DNA of 64,000 nucleotides from Verrucomicrobiaceae bacterium (GTDB lineage: Bacteria; Verrucomicrobiota; Verrucomicrobiia; Verrucomicrobiales; Verrucomicrobiaceae): positions 992,001 to 1,056,000 of the forward strand of contig JADJPW010000001.1 of NCBI GenBank assembly GCA_016713035.1, written 5' to 3'. Shown here one piece after another: positions 1-8,148 of the stretch (its first letter is position 1; each line of letters begins with the position of its first letter). Position numbers and translations under genes: made by a program. The notes beneath the pieces are model-generated. The model was given only the letters and a program-made list of their open reading frames with translations, made no database searches and was not told where the DNA came from.

Positions 1-503
1 GTTCCGGGGAACGTCAGTTCGCCATATACCTTGCGTGCTGCCTCACTCGAAAGTTCAAGCCGTCCAGCAAGATTGAGCAGTGGCAGCTTGATAAAGCCTA
101 ATGGACTTTCCATTCCATGGTTTTTGCGTAACACGGCTCGAAAAACCTCATTGACCTGCTTTGGAATAGGATTCGTATTTCGCTCCCGTGCGGAAAGAAT
201 CGGCTCAAGGAACCCCATAGCAACTTCAAATTTTTCACAACCAACCAGAAGGAGAAAAATTAGCGAATCGTTCTCATACCAGCTGCTTCCCTCACTTGTA
301 CGCCGTTTTTGATAATTAGCCACCTCTAGCTTGAAGGCGTCTACGTCGGCCCTCACGACCGCGCGGAGTAAGTCCGAATGCGGGAAAGCTGTTTCGCTAC
401 AGTAGTCGAATGACGCCCCGAATAAAAATGCATACATTGCACGCATTTCCACGTCATCTTTAGCCTGCTGAGTGACAGCATCGCGCTCGCTTAGAGATAC
501 CAT
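1..503 (-). CDS. Unrecognised Argonaute-coupled protein, 3' end beyond window
   Basis: An open frame of 167 codons runs from the ATG at 503-501 off the left edge with no stop. The start lies inside the end of the Argonaute gene (13-nt overlap: ATGGTATCTCTAA carries this ATG and the Argonaute TAA), so the pair is probably translationally coupled. The visible part looks mostly helical and soluble, with no signal peptide, TM segment or nuclease, TIR or SIR2 motif that I recognise. Landmarks are FLFGASFDYC near residue 27, SLIFLLLVGCEKF near 80 and KLPLLNLAGRLELS near 139. In known inactive-Argonaute systems such an adjoining gene is the effector; that role is inferred here. The effector domain could lie in the missing C-terminal part. 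Confidence 0.75.
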   Translation of the reverse strand, partial: MVSLSERDAVTQQAKDDVEMRAMYAFLFGASFDYCSETAFPHSDLLRAVVRADVDAFKLEVANYQKRRTSEGSSWYENDSLIFLLLVGCEKFEVAMGFLEPILSARERNTNPIPKQVNEVFRAVLRKNHGMESPLGFIKLPLLNLAGRLELSSEAARKVYGELTFPG

Positions 504-2731
504 GCTTTCCTCCGAAAATGTTGATCAAGAAACACCGGGTTCCAACCTTTTATCCGCTGAAGTTTTGCGCTCATCTCAGCCATGAGGCTAGAGTAGAAAA
601 TTGTGACCGGCAATTCACATGGGTAGAAGCTTCTCCAGTTTAAGAACGAGAAATCCAATGCTTGTTGCGAAATATAAGCAAGGTCGATGTATGTGGACTT
701 TTCATGAAGGCGCAAGAGCACAGGAGATGGTGCTCTATGCTTTTTGTTTGGTCGGTCACTATCGCCGCGCAATTGTATCAAACATGAATGATGATCGAGA
801 ATCAAATTTGCTCCACGTTCACAGAGTGTGAGCTGGGGATGGCCGACTTGTTCTGAAATGCCTTGATACATCATCCAAGGGTGCTTTGTAGAAACCGTTA
901 CAAAAGCGTAGATGATTTTGAACTGCGGAAATCGCTTCACCAGTTGCGCAACCACATCGACCTCCACATCCTTCAGAGGTTTGAAGGCGTGAAAAACTAG
1001 CCGCACAGTTTTGCCTTCCTTCCAAGCGTATTCCATTGAGACGAATTTTAGCGACTCCTCTAGGCTATGTAGTAACTGCCCAAAATACTCTGCATAAGGC
1101 ACGCTCTTTAATTCCTGCCCCATCAAATAACGCCCATCACCAAGGAAAAAAGTCGTAAGACCAACAACACGGCTCTGCTCAGCACCGCTCCAAAGATTTG
1201 GGCGCTGGATCGTGTTGCCTATGCCAACGACCAACTCTGCGTCAACGCTTTGGCTACCTGGAAGCAGCCATGGGATGCCGCCGAGCTTTGCATAAATTTG
1301 CAAGGCGGTTGGTCCAAGTGTCCAAGCAAGCTCCCGCGGCTCCATACGCAAATGTTCCTGGCGGACGCACTGCACAGATATTCCATAACTCATCAAACGC
1401 GCCTTGGCACGGTAGTATGGATTCTGAGCCGCAGGGAATGAAGCAGAGTCGACAGGACACTCGACTAAAGCGAGCTCGAACTTATTCGAACCAGCCTCCT
1501 TGACGGCATCGTCAATTGCTCTCTCATAATCCTCGGGAAAACTCGCATTAATTTCCTTTATTGCGTAATCAACCTCATGAAGGCGGAACAGGTCGCGAAG
1601 GCCTTTCTTGAAGTAAGAACTTGTTGGAATCCCATCTATCAGCTGAGCCAAGAATTTGGTCGCTGCTCCATGATTCCGATGATGAAAAATGGCCAAAATG
1701 CGTGGACGCTTTCGGTCAAAACGACTCGAATCAAATGGGCCAAATTTAGACAACCCACTGAGCGGACGAGAGGCAGCAGCTCCAGGGCTATAGTCAAACA
1801 CGAGCTTGGTTGGCTCAAGTGGGAGCGTCGACGACGCAAGGGTGGGTGATCGCTCAACCGAGAATGTGAAGCCATCAGCATTTTCATAAGTCTGCTGTGA
1901 AAACCAATCCGCAACGCGCGTGACCTCGAAATAGTGCGCGCCTGCTTTGACGCGTTCTCCTTCTAAATCGCGCAAACGTCTAAAAATGGCAGTGACCTTG
2001 GTTGCCCCAAGCTGGGATTCGAGATAACGACCAATTTGTTCATGAGTCCGCTGCAATACCAAGGCGTCTAGTGGACGTGTTTCGATGCCCGAATTGGTCC
2101 GCACCAAAGCCATATCCCCTTGAATTTCTTCAATTTCGCCAAGGAGTGACTCGTCAGGTGCCAGCACACCCTCAAGACCGGGAATCGCAATAGATTCCAA
2201 TACACTGCAACCCACTAAATTAAATCCTTCGGCCTGAAGCTTAGTTAATGAAGCGCCCATGCGCCACCGGTGCCTACAAACAACCAGAAGACCTACACGT
2301 GGCTGGTCTTTTTCTAAAATACTTCGCACATGAACTTCGTTAATTCGTGGAAACTGAACTACTTTAGCCAGATCTAATGACAGCAGCTTTTGCATCGGAT
2401 CGTGCTCTTTTTTACGCGATGGAAAACGGAGCGGAGCAAAGTCTTCCGGAACGAGTGCTGGAAACGCATCGCGAAAGGTCCGAAACAGAAGATGCCTGAC
2501 CATCGAAGAAAGCACATCTGTGTGTTGGGCAACCTGTAAACGGATTACATCTCCCAGAGATAAGTCCTCACCTTTTCTTGGTGAAATATAAATGTGATCT
2601 CCGTGCCGGAAGAATGAGGAGGAGGAATTGTATCGAGTCCTTAGCTCCTTGAGCTTTTCATACGAGTAGTTAACTCGCTGAACATCGAACTCAGAGAATG
2701 GAAACTTGATTGGGAAGAAATTAGTGACCAT
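491..2731 (-). CDS. Long prokaryotic Argonaute, predicted catalytically inactive
   Basis: 746 aa, within the usual size for long pAgos. The C-terminal half shows MID and PIWI signatures: the 5'-phosphate pocket (YYRAK at 439-443, Q454, K482 in YAKLGG), then VVGIGN (501-506), RVVGLTTFFLGDG, and the terminal DLAYISQQ...LNWRSFYP...LPVTIFYS (683-714). The first catalytic Asp of the family (iGiDv) is replaced by Gly505, and the usual HrDG block reads HAFKP (581-585). Slicing is therefore unlikely and guide-directed target sensing more likely, as in long-B pAgos. I could not delimit N or PAZ domains. The start is the first ATG; no strong Shine-Dalgarno is visible. Codon use is more AT-rich than in the genes from 7 kb on, suggesting transfer. 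The overlapping downstream gene is the likely effector. Confidence 0.9.
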   Translation of the reverse strand: MVTNFFPIKFPFSEFDVQRVNYSYEKLKELRTRYNSSSSFFRHGDHIYISPRKGEDLSLGDVIRLQVAQHTDVLSSMVRHLLFRTFRDAFPALVPEDFAPLRFPSRKKEHDPMQKLLSLDLAKVVQFPRINEVHVRSILEKDQPRVGLLVVCRHRWRMGASLTKLQAEGFNLVGCSVLESIAIPGLEGVLAPDESLLGEIEEIQGDMALVRTNSGIETRPLDALVLQRTHEQIGRYLESQLGATKVTAIFRRLRDLEGERVKAGAHYFEVTRVADWFSQQTYENADGFTFSVERSPTLASSTLPLEPTKLVFDYSPGAAASRPLSGLSKFGPFDSSRFDRKRPRILAIFHHRNHGAATKFLAQLIDGIPTSSYFKKGLRDLFRLHEVDYAIKEINASFPEDYERAIDDAVKEAGSNKFELALVECPVDSASFPAAQNPYYRAKARLMSYGISVQCVRQEHLRMEPRELAWTLGPTALQIYAKLGGIPWLLPGSQSVDAELVVGIGNTIQRPNLWSGAEQSRVVGLTTFFLGDGRYLMGQELKSVPYAEYFGQLLHSLEESLKFVSMEYAWKEGKTVRLVFHAFKPLKDVEVDVVAQLVKRFPQFKIIYAFVTVSTKHPWMMYQGISEQVGHPQLTLCERGANLILDHHSCLIQLRGDSDRPNKKHRAPSPVLLRLHEKSTYIDLAYISQQALDFSFLNWRSFYPCELPVTIFYSSLMAEMSAKLQRIKGWNPVFLDQHFRRKAWYL

Positions 2732-2867
2732 AATGAGATTCGATATTCTGGCATGTTGGATCTTCTGTTCAGGTAAACCATGCGGGTATTTTGCTTATCC
2801 AAGCGGGGAATGAATCCGAAGGCAAGACTTTGAATTCGATCAATAAATAAATAAAGAAAGTGCGGTT

Positions 2868-2887
2868 TATTGGCAGTTCTGCCAATA
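2868..2887. promoter_or_regulatory. 20-bp perfect dyad upstream of the Argonaute gene
   Basis: TATTGGCAG-TT-CTGCCAATA is a perfect 9-bp inverted repeat with a 2-nt centre. It is followed on the Argonaute side by an AT-rich tract (about 2838-2860, with TAAA/AAATA steps). It lies about 137 nt upstream of the Argonaute ATG. It could be an operator for a dimeric repressor or a small transcript hairpin; nothing in the sequence decides between these. Confidence 0.4.
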
Positions 2888-3550
2888 GACGAATCGCCGA
2901 GGTCATGAACCATCGCGTGCCATCCAATCATGGCAAGAGTCATGCAGGCGAAAGCGTCTTACTCTCGCCACAGTTCCCGGTCTTCGGACCGGAAGTCAAA
3001 TGACGTGGAGACGAGGACCTGAGGATTACGGCGAAAGAGCATGGATCTTATGAAGACACTCCTGTCTGCTCGGTGGCGCCTGGGCAAGCAGCTGAATGGC
3101 GGACAGTCAAGAGTGTCTGTCTCACCCTTTTGGCGGCGGCGACTGTTCTACTTTCTTCTTCCCAAATGGGTGACAGGTCTGCTATAACCACGACCTCAAC
3201 CCACCTGGATCATGAAGGCGAAGACGTTTTCAAGGCGGAACCGGTCGCGTGACCGGAGGGATAGGGACAAGCCGGAGGGGGAGACTTTGAGACAAGGAGG
3301 GCGGCAGCGCCGAGAGACTTTTAGAGCAGGAGAAGCGGTGACGAGCAGGCAAGACGGAGGGGACTTGCGAGACAAAGCAGACAAGGGAGCGGGCCAGAAC
3401 CCTGAACCACGAACATTCAGCGTTGAACGTTCAAGGGAAGGCTCTCCGCTTTTCCAAGTCTCCGAGTCTCCCAGTCTGGGCACGAGGCGGCCGGAGAAAC
3501 CTCAAACCGTGGGAGGGCGGGGATGACTGACGCGGTCGCCGCTGTGTGGC
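2888..3550. other. Non-coding stretch with nested inverted repeats
   Basis: I see no convincing gene here. There is a 6-bp hairpin with a TTCG tetraloop (CCGGTC 2977-2982, GACCGG 2987-2992). Spaced inverted arms AGACACTC (3054-3061) and GAGTGTCT (3111-3118) are followed by a second imperfect dyad (about 3117-3134 with 3164-3179). From about 3400 the text (gaacattcag..., cccagtctggg) resembles the low-complexity repeats seen again at 3930 and 6980-7020. It marks the boundary between the AT-richer Argonaute segment and the GC-rich chromosome. Confidence 0.4.
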
Positions 3551-3859
3551 ATGAGGCACAAACCGTCGTTTTCGCTGACTCCGGCGCAGGTGATCTGTCG
3601 CTGCCGGGAGGAGGGGCATCGTGACATCTGTGCGGGGCAGGTGCTGGCGCTGCGGGCTTGCATGATGGAGCTGGACTGGAATATCAGCGAGCTGGCGGAT
3701 CACTCCCATGTTTCGAGGCCGATGCTTTCGGAACTGCTGGCGATGAAGAAGATCGCCACGGCGGATGTTTGGGACCCTGTGGCGGAGTGCCTGGGGATGC
3801 GGCTGCATGCCTTCGATTTACTGGCGCAGCATTGCCTGGACGCGGAACTGTCGCTATAG
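3551..3859 (+). CDS. Small helix-turn-helix (XRE-like) DNA-binding protein
   Basis: 102 aa. Residues about 40-95 read as a lambda-repressor-type HTH: LDWNISELADHSHVSR is followed by PMLSELLAMKKIATADVWDPVAECLGM, the usual four to five helix pattern of XRE/antitoxin-like regulators. The N-terminal 30 residues are basic and probably unstructured. It stands alone next to repeat-rich DNA, with no toxin-like partner visible. Target unknown. The start could be internal, because no strong ribosome-binding site precedes 3551. Confidence 0.6.
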   Translation: MRHKPSFSLTPAQVICRCREEGHRDICAGQVLALRACMMELDWNISELADHSHVSRPMLSELLAMKKIATADVWDPVAECLGMRLHAFDLLAQHCLDAELSL

Positions 3860-4152
3860 CGACGTTTACGGATGCCGAGGCAGTGAGAAAATGCGCCCAT
3901 GAACGCGACTTCTCCTCGTCTCATCCACTCCCAGTCTCCCAGTCTGGCACACGGGGCGAAGGGCATGGAGCCTGAGGGCCGGAAGTGGGCGATGAAGGCT
4001 GCGGGGCGGTTTCCAGAACGGAGACGTGCTTTGACACTGCTGCCGCGTCTAGGTGCAGCGCGGCAAGGTTCTTTGGCAGTGCGGGCGGGTGAAGGTGCGG
4101 TGTGGGTCTGCGCTTTTGCAGGGCCCAAATGGCAAGGTGCAACGCCGAAAGG

Positions 4153-4330
4153 TTCTTTGGCAGCGCGGGAATGGGAAGATGCAGCGCCAGAATGTTCTTT
4201 GGCAACGCGGGAATGGGAAGATGCAGCGCCAGAATGTGCTTTGGCAGCGCAGGAATGGCAAAAGGCAGCGGAGCGGTGCACTTTGGCAACGCGGGAATGG
4301 CAAGGTGCAGCGCCAGAATGCACCTGTGCA
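4153..4330 (+). repeat. 42-bp tandem repeat, about four units
   Basis: Units begin at about 4153, 4195, 4237 and 4279 with an exact 42-nt period. The core is TTCTTTGGCAACGCGGGAAT followed by a GGGAAGATGCAGCGCCAGAATG-like tail. Degenerate relatives lie upstream (about 4068) and downstream (about 4321). The period is a multiple of three and several frames stay open, so the array could encode 14-residue peptide repeats (for example LATREWEDAAPEC). Which frame, if any, is translated cannot be told. The array lies between the HTH gene and the next CDS; the rest of 3860-4521 shows no other gene. Confidence 0.75.
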
Positions 4331-4521
4331 GAGAGGAAATGTTCTTTGCCAAAACGGGCCGAAAAACTCGGTGTCGGCTGGTCGCCGCTGCTGGAGGAGG
4401 TGCGGCAGCAAATCCGCTGTCTGGCGCAGCGCATTCCCTCACGCTCGCGGCTTCCAAAGGCTCGCGTCTCATCGTGTCCTCTTCTCATCGTCTCTCACAC
4501 TTTAACCCGGAGGGCTGGCTG

Positions 4522-5346
4522 ATGGCTCAGTGGAACAGCGGGGCGACGTGGTCGTCCGGTCAACTTTGGGGGCCAGCGGCCGTGCCGGTGGTTCCATTCA
4601 ATGAAAACACGACAACCCACCATACCAAGATGAAACGACAACCCTACTATCCAAGGCTGCTCAGCGATCAGGCGGAGTGGCATAGCAATCTGGCGTCGAA
4701 GCTCCCCGGCTACGCCGCACCGCTGGCCCTGGCCGCGGCCGAAGTGGACAGCGCCGTGGCGGATAACCAAACGCTGTCCTATGCGCTGGGCGACTGGATC
4801 GTGAGTGTGCGGGACTTTGCGCCGTCCTGCACCTCCAGTCTGGAGACGCTTTCCAGTGGATTGGGCAGCGTGAACTACGTCTTTCCGACGCATCAGGTGC
4901 CTGTGCCGCCCACCATGCCCGCTGGGATCACCGGAGTGAAGCCGGGGGCGCTGGACCGCACCTTCAAGCTGGCGCAACTGATCAAGGCGCGTCCGGGCTA
5001 CACGGAGGCGATCGGACTGGACCTGGGGATCGTGGGCAGTGTGGCACCGGAGCCGCTGCCGAGCGCGACGCCGCGCATCAAGGTCACGGCGGAGCAGGGA
5101 CCGGACTGCGAGTGTGCGCGGGTGTCCTTTTACAAAGATGGGCACCAGGGCGTCATCGTGGAGAGCCGCCGGGGAGCGGGAGCCTGGGTGCAGATGGGCA
5201 TCGTGACGAAAAGCCCCTACCTAGACGAGCGCCCCCTGCTGGTGCCCACGCAGGCGGAGATCCGCGAGTACCGCGCCCGCTTCTGGGACGACGGCAAAGG
5301 CAACGGAGACTGGTGCGACGTCGCCAAAGTGACGATCAGTCCGTAA
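4522..5346 (+). CDS. Uncharacterised 274-aa protein
   Basis: The start is set at ATG 4522 because a GGAGG-type ribosome-binding site lies just upstream; the same frame stays open upstream only through the 42-bp repeat array. There is no signal peptide or TM segment. The N-terminal part is rich in polar and aromatic residues (MAQWNSGATWSSGQLWG). The C-terminal third (about 190-274) has a beta-sandwich feel (IKVTAEQG...ARVSFYKDG...VIVESRRGAGAWVQMG...YRARFWDDGKGNGDW), resembling fibronectin-like or appendage modules. It is followed, after 660 bp of repeats, by a collagen-like protein, and the two may act together as a surface or phage-tail-like appendage. Function unknown. Confidence 0.65.
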   Translation: MAQWNSGATWSSGQLWGPAAVPVVPFNENTTTHHTKMKRQPYYPRLLSDQAEWHSNLASKLPGYAAPLALAAAEVDSAVADNQTLSYALGDWIVSVRDFAPSCTSSLETLSSGLGSVNYVFPTHQVPVPPTMPAGITGVKPGALDRTFKLAQLIKARPGYTEAIGLDLGIVGSVAPEPLPSATPRIKVTAEQGPDCECARVSFYKDGHQGVIVESRRGAGAWVQMGIVTKSPYLDERPLLVPTQAEIREYRARFWDDGKGNGDWCDVAKVTISP

Positions 5347-5504
5347 GGGCGGAGCAAAATCCTACTCGTCCTCGATTCTAAGACGTCTCAGACACCCCGA
5401 AGCTCCGCGTCTAGCCAGAGACTTGGAGAAGAGGAGACTCTCGCGGCGCAGCCGCTCTCCACGTCTCACCACTCCCCGTCTATCTTCTATCTTCTCCCTC
5501 TGTG

Positions 5505-5960
5505 CCTCTCCGTGCCCCTCTGTGGTAGAACTCTTTTAGCATCAAGGAGGCGGAGGCGGATCAACCAAGAACAACGAACCCTTACCCCATCCGTATCATC
5601 CGTGGTGAAACCATCCGTTCATCCGTGGTAAAAAAGACGCCGCAGGATCGAGGCCGAGCGAATCAACCAAGAACAACGAACCAAGAACCAAGCCCCCCCC
5701 CTCTGTGCCTCTCCGTGCTCTCTGTGGTAGAACTCTTCTAGCATCAGGGAGGCGGATCAACCAAGAACAACGAACCAAGTACTCTTACCCCATCCGTAGC
5801 ATCCGTGGTGAAACCATCCGTTCATCCGTGGTAAAAACGACGCCGCAGGATCGAGGCCGAGCGAATCAACCAAGAACAAAGAACCACGAACCCTCCCCCC
5901 CTCTGTGCTCCTCCGTGACCTCTGTGGTAGAACTCTGCGGCTTCATGGAGGCGGAGTAGG
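5505..5960 (+). repeat. Direct repeats of about 195 bp, 2.3 copies
   Basis: Two near-identical units (about 5505-5698 and 5699-5890) and a partial third (to about 5960) share this order of words: CTCTGTGCCTCTCCGTG, CTCTGTGGTAGAACTCT, AGGCGGATCAACCAAGAAC, CATCCGTGGTGAAACCATCC, and GACGCCGCAGGATCGAGGCC. Within them CCAAGAAC and CCGTGGT are themselves repeated. The stretch 5347-6009 contains no gene. The same words recur at 6938-6975 and 7088-7135, so this is a dispersed low-complexity family. Confidence 0.75.
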
Positions 5961-6009
5961 AGACGGAGGCGGAGTCAGATAACCAAGAACCAATAACGAA
6001 GAACCCGTC

Positions 6010-6603
6010 ATGCCCTACGACCCCAACATCCCCCAAGCGGGCACCGAAATCGACGCGGTGCAGATGCGTTCGCAGCTCAACAGCCTCAAAGACCTCATCG
6101 ACGCGATCCAGAACGGCATCACCAGCGCCGAAGTGGACAGCGTCAGCACCTTACCACCGGGCAGCGCTGCCAGTGTCGGCATCAGCCTCAATGGCAGCGT
6201 GCTGCACTTCAGCTTTGGCCTGCCAGAGGGCCAACAAGGCCCCCAGGGCACCAACGGCAACGATGGCGGCACAGGCCCCCAAGGCCCGCCCTTTGCCAGC
6301 GCGGTCGTGGATAACGTCAACACGCTCGATCCCGGCCAAAACGCCACCGTCAGCGTCAGCTTCGATGGAACGAACGTGCACTTCACCTTTGCCATCCCAC
6401 GCGGCAACGACGGCATCCAAGGCCCGCAAGGAATCCCCGGCGAAGTGACCCAAACCGACCTCAACAACGCCCAGCAAAACACCCTGAGCCAATGCAGCAA
6501 CAACTCCAACAACGTGACCACCCTCGACTCCCCCATGGCCGAACCCGACATGGAATCCCTCCGCAACGCCTACAATAACCTCGTCAATGCTCTGCGGCGG
6601 TGA
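6010..6603 (+). CDS. Collagen-like (Gly-X-Y) appendage protein
   Basis: 197 aa. The architecture is a helical N-terminus (AVQMRSQLNSLKDLIDAIQNG, about 18-38), two related beta units (VSTLPPGSAASVGISLNGSVLHFSFGLPEG and VNTLDPGQNATVSVSFDGTNVHFTFAIPRG), each followed by a short collagen-like stretch (GPQGTNGNDGGTGPQGPP; GNDGIQGPQGIPG), and a helical C-terminus. This duplicated beta-unit plus collagen layout is typical of trimeric phage tail-fibre or surface-appendage proteins. No signal peptide is seen. The role is inferred; its neighbour at 4522 may belong to the same structure. Confidence 0.75.
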   Translation: MPYDPNIPQAGTEIDAVQMRSQLNSLKDLIDAIQNGITSAEVDSVSTLPPGSAASVGISLNGSVLHFSFGLPEGQQGPQGTNGNDGGTGPQGPPFASAVVDNVNTLDPGQNATVSVSFDGTNVHFTFAIPRGNDGIQGPQGIPGEVTQTDLNNAQQNTLSQCSNNSNNVTTLDSPMAEPDMESLRNAYNNLVNALRR

Positions 6604-6642
6604 GGGCCGGGGGAGGAGAAGATAGAGGATAGAGGATAGAGG

Positions 6643-6935
6643 AAAGCCCACTGCCAAGTGATCCTACTCGTCCTCCTACTCCGACTCGTCCTCGATGCTT
6701 CCGCGCCGCAAGCACCCGATGCTCCGCGACTCGTTGAGAGATGAAGATGAAGAGCAAGATCATGAGCAAGACTCAGCAAGCCCACTGCCAAGTGATCCGA
6801 CTCGTCCTCCTACTCCGACTCGTCCTCGATGCCTCCGCGCCGCAAGCACCTGGTGCTCCGCGCTTAAGGGAGAGAGTGAGATGAAGAGCAAGATCATGAG
6901 CAAGGCGAATAAAGCCCACTGCCAAGTGATCCGAC
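6643..6935 (+). repeat. 134-bp direct repeat, 2.2 copies
   Basis: The word AAGCCCACTGCCAAGTGATC recurs at about 6644, 6778 and 6912, giving an exact 134-bp period. Each full unit also holds ACTCGTCCTCCTACTCCGAC, a CCGCGCCGCAAGCACC block and GAAGAGCAAGATCATGAGCAAG. Short ORFs crossing it are by-products of the period. No gene is visible between the collagen-like CDS and prmA. Confidence 0.8.
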
Positions 6936-7025
6936 TCCGAACTCTGTGCTCCTCCGTGACCTCTGTGGTGAAAAGAACGGGGAAGGAACGTTCAACATCG
7001 AACATTCAACGCTCAACATTCAACG

Positions 7026-7087
7026 ACCAAGAACCAAGAACCAAGAACCAAGAACCAAGAACCAAGAACCAAGAACAAAGAACCAAG
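7026..7087 (+). repeat. Heptanucleotide (CCAAGAA)n array
   Basis: About eight to nine tandem copies of CCAAGAA, degenerating at the 3' end (ACAAAGAACCAAGG). It is preceded by a run of TTCAAC/ATTCAAC words (about 6988-7022). The heptamer also occurs singly in the ~195-bp repeats at 5560-5890. This is a slippage-prone simple repeat located just beyond the 3' end of prmA, which is on the minus strand. Confidence 0.85.
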
Positions 7088-7166
7088 GAACTCTGTGTTC
7101 TGCCGTGTGCTCTGTGGTGAAAAGAACGCGGAAGGATCGAGGACGCTTCAGATGCGAAGTCCTTCG

Positions 7167-8024
7167 TTACTTTCCACGCACCTTGCCGATCATGGTGACC
7201 CATTTGCCACGGCGAATGACTTCTGTGGGCTTGAATCCTGCTTTTTTGCCGGCTTTGAGGCAGGTGTCTGCCTGAGTGTGTAGGATGCCAGATAAAATGA
7301 GCAGTCCGCCTGGAGCCACGGCTGCCGCGATGCGCGGGAAAGCGGCTTCCAAGACATCATGGAAGATATTTGCAGCGACGATGTCCCACTGGCGCGGTGG
7401 TGTCCACTCCAGCACATCGACACGCTCAAAGCGGATCTTCGGCGTGAGATTGCGCTTGGCGTTCTCTTTGGAGATTCGCACGGCAGCAGGGTCGTAATCA
7501 CAGCCCCAGGCATCCTTTGCACCGAGCTTCATCGCCGCGATGGCTAATATGCCACTGCCACAGCCCAAGTCCGCGAGGCTCCAGGGACGTTTGGCAGCCT
7601 GGAGGGGCTTTGCAGCATCCACCAGCAGCCTCAGCACGGTGGAAGTCGTTTCATGATGTCCGGTGCCAAAGGCCATATCGGCCGGAATGGCGATGATTTC
7701 GCGTCCAGGATATTCACGGCGGTTTTTGGCGATTTCGGCCTCATTGCGTGCGGTGGTGATGACGAAGGTCTCACGCACCTTCAGCGGCGGAGTGGCCTTG
7801 GAGGCCATGGCGGCCCAATTTTGATTCTTCAGCTCACGCACACTGCCTCCCCACATTTTTTGGATCGAGTCGGCTCGCCTTTTTGTGGGACAGTAGATTT
7901 CCACACGCACGGTATCACGGCCAGGGATGCTCGTGATGACCAGATTCACATCCGTAGCACCCGCGAAACGTTCTTCCCAGGCGTCAGCCCACTTTGAGGC
8001 AGAGAGTTTGGACCAAATGTGCAT
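7167..8024 (-). CDS. prmA: Ribosomal protein L11 methyltransferase
   Basis: A SAM-dependent class I methyltransferase that in the family trimethylates ribosomal protein L11. It shows the PrmA-specific AFGTGHHETT motif (about residues 118-127), the SAM-binding DLGCGSGILAIAA loop (about 152-164), the acidic GCDYDP strand end, and a post-motif NIFHD matching the family's N(I/L)-type catalytic loop. About 285 aa from the ATG at 8024, close to the family length. An in-frame ATG at 8060 would add 12 residues nearer the tRNA gene, so the shorter start is preferred. It is cytoplasmic and monocistronic here; the repeat-rich DNA lies downstream of its stop. Confidence 0.92.
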   Translation of the reverse strand: MHIWSKLSASKWADAWEERFAGATDVNLVITSIPGRDTVRVEIYCPTKRRADSIQKMWGGSVRELKNQNWAAMASKATPPLKVRETFVITTARNEAEIAKNRREYPGREIIAIPADMAFGTGHHETTSTVLRLLVDAAKPLQAAKRPWSLADLGCGSGILAIAAMKLGAKDAWGCDYDPAAVRISKENAKRNLTPKIRFERVDVLEWTPPRQWDIVAANIFHDVLEAAFPRIAAAVAPGGLLILSGILHTQADTCLKAGKKAGFKPTEVIRRGKWVTMIGKVRGK

Positions 8025-8073
8025 GGAATACCTGTGTTGCGGACTGGGGACGGCGTCCATTTCTTTGAAGAAA

Positions 8074-8148
8074 TGGAGCGGGTGACGCGATTCGAACGCG
8101 CGACATCTTCCTTGGCAAGGAAGTGCTCTACCACTGAGCTACACCCGC
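8074..8148 (-). tRNA. tRNA-Gly (GCC)
   Basis: Reading the minus strand, the acceptor GCGGGTG pairs with CACCCGC. The anticodon arm is CTTCC-TTGCCAA-GGAAG (anticodon GCC), and the T arm carries GTTCGAATC. The 3' end is encoded as T-CCA (8077-8074). All arms fold canonically. It lies 50 nt upstream of prmA on the same strand. Confidence 0.96.

Noticed and set aside
491..2731. Argonaute as a slicing nuclease
   Set aside because: Key PIWI positions are Gly505 and HAFKP instead of catalytic Asp-containing blocks.
3212..3526. Basic 104-aa ORF
   Set aside because: Arg/Glu-rich text from degenerate repeat-like DNA, open on both strands, with no ribosome-binding site or recognisable structure.
4153..7087. 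CRISPR array
   Set aside because: The repeats are contiguous or very long, with no uniform unique spacers and no cas genes nearby.
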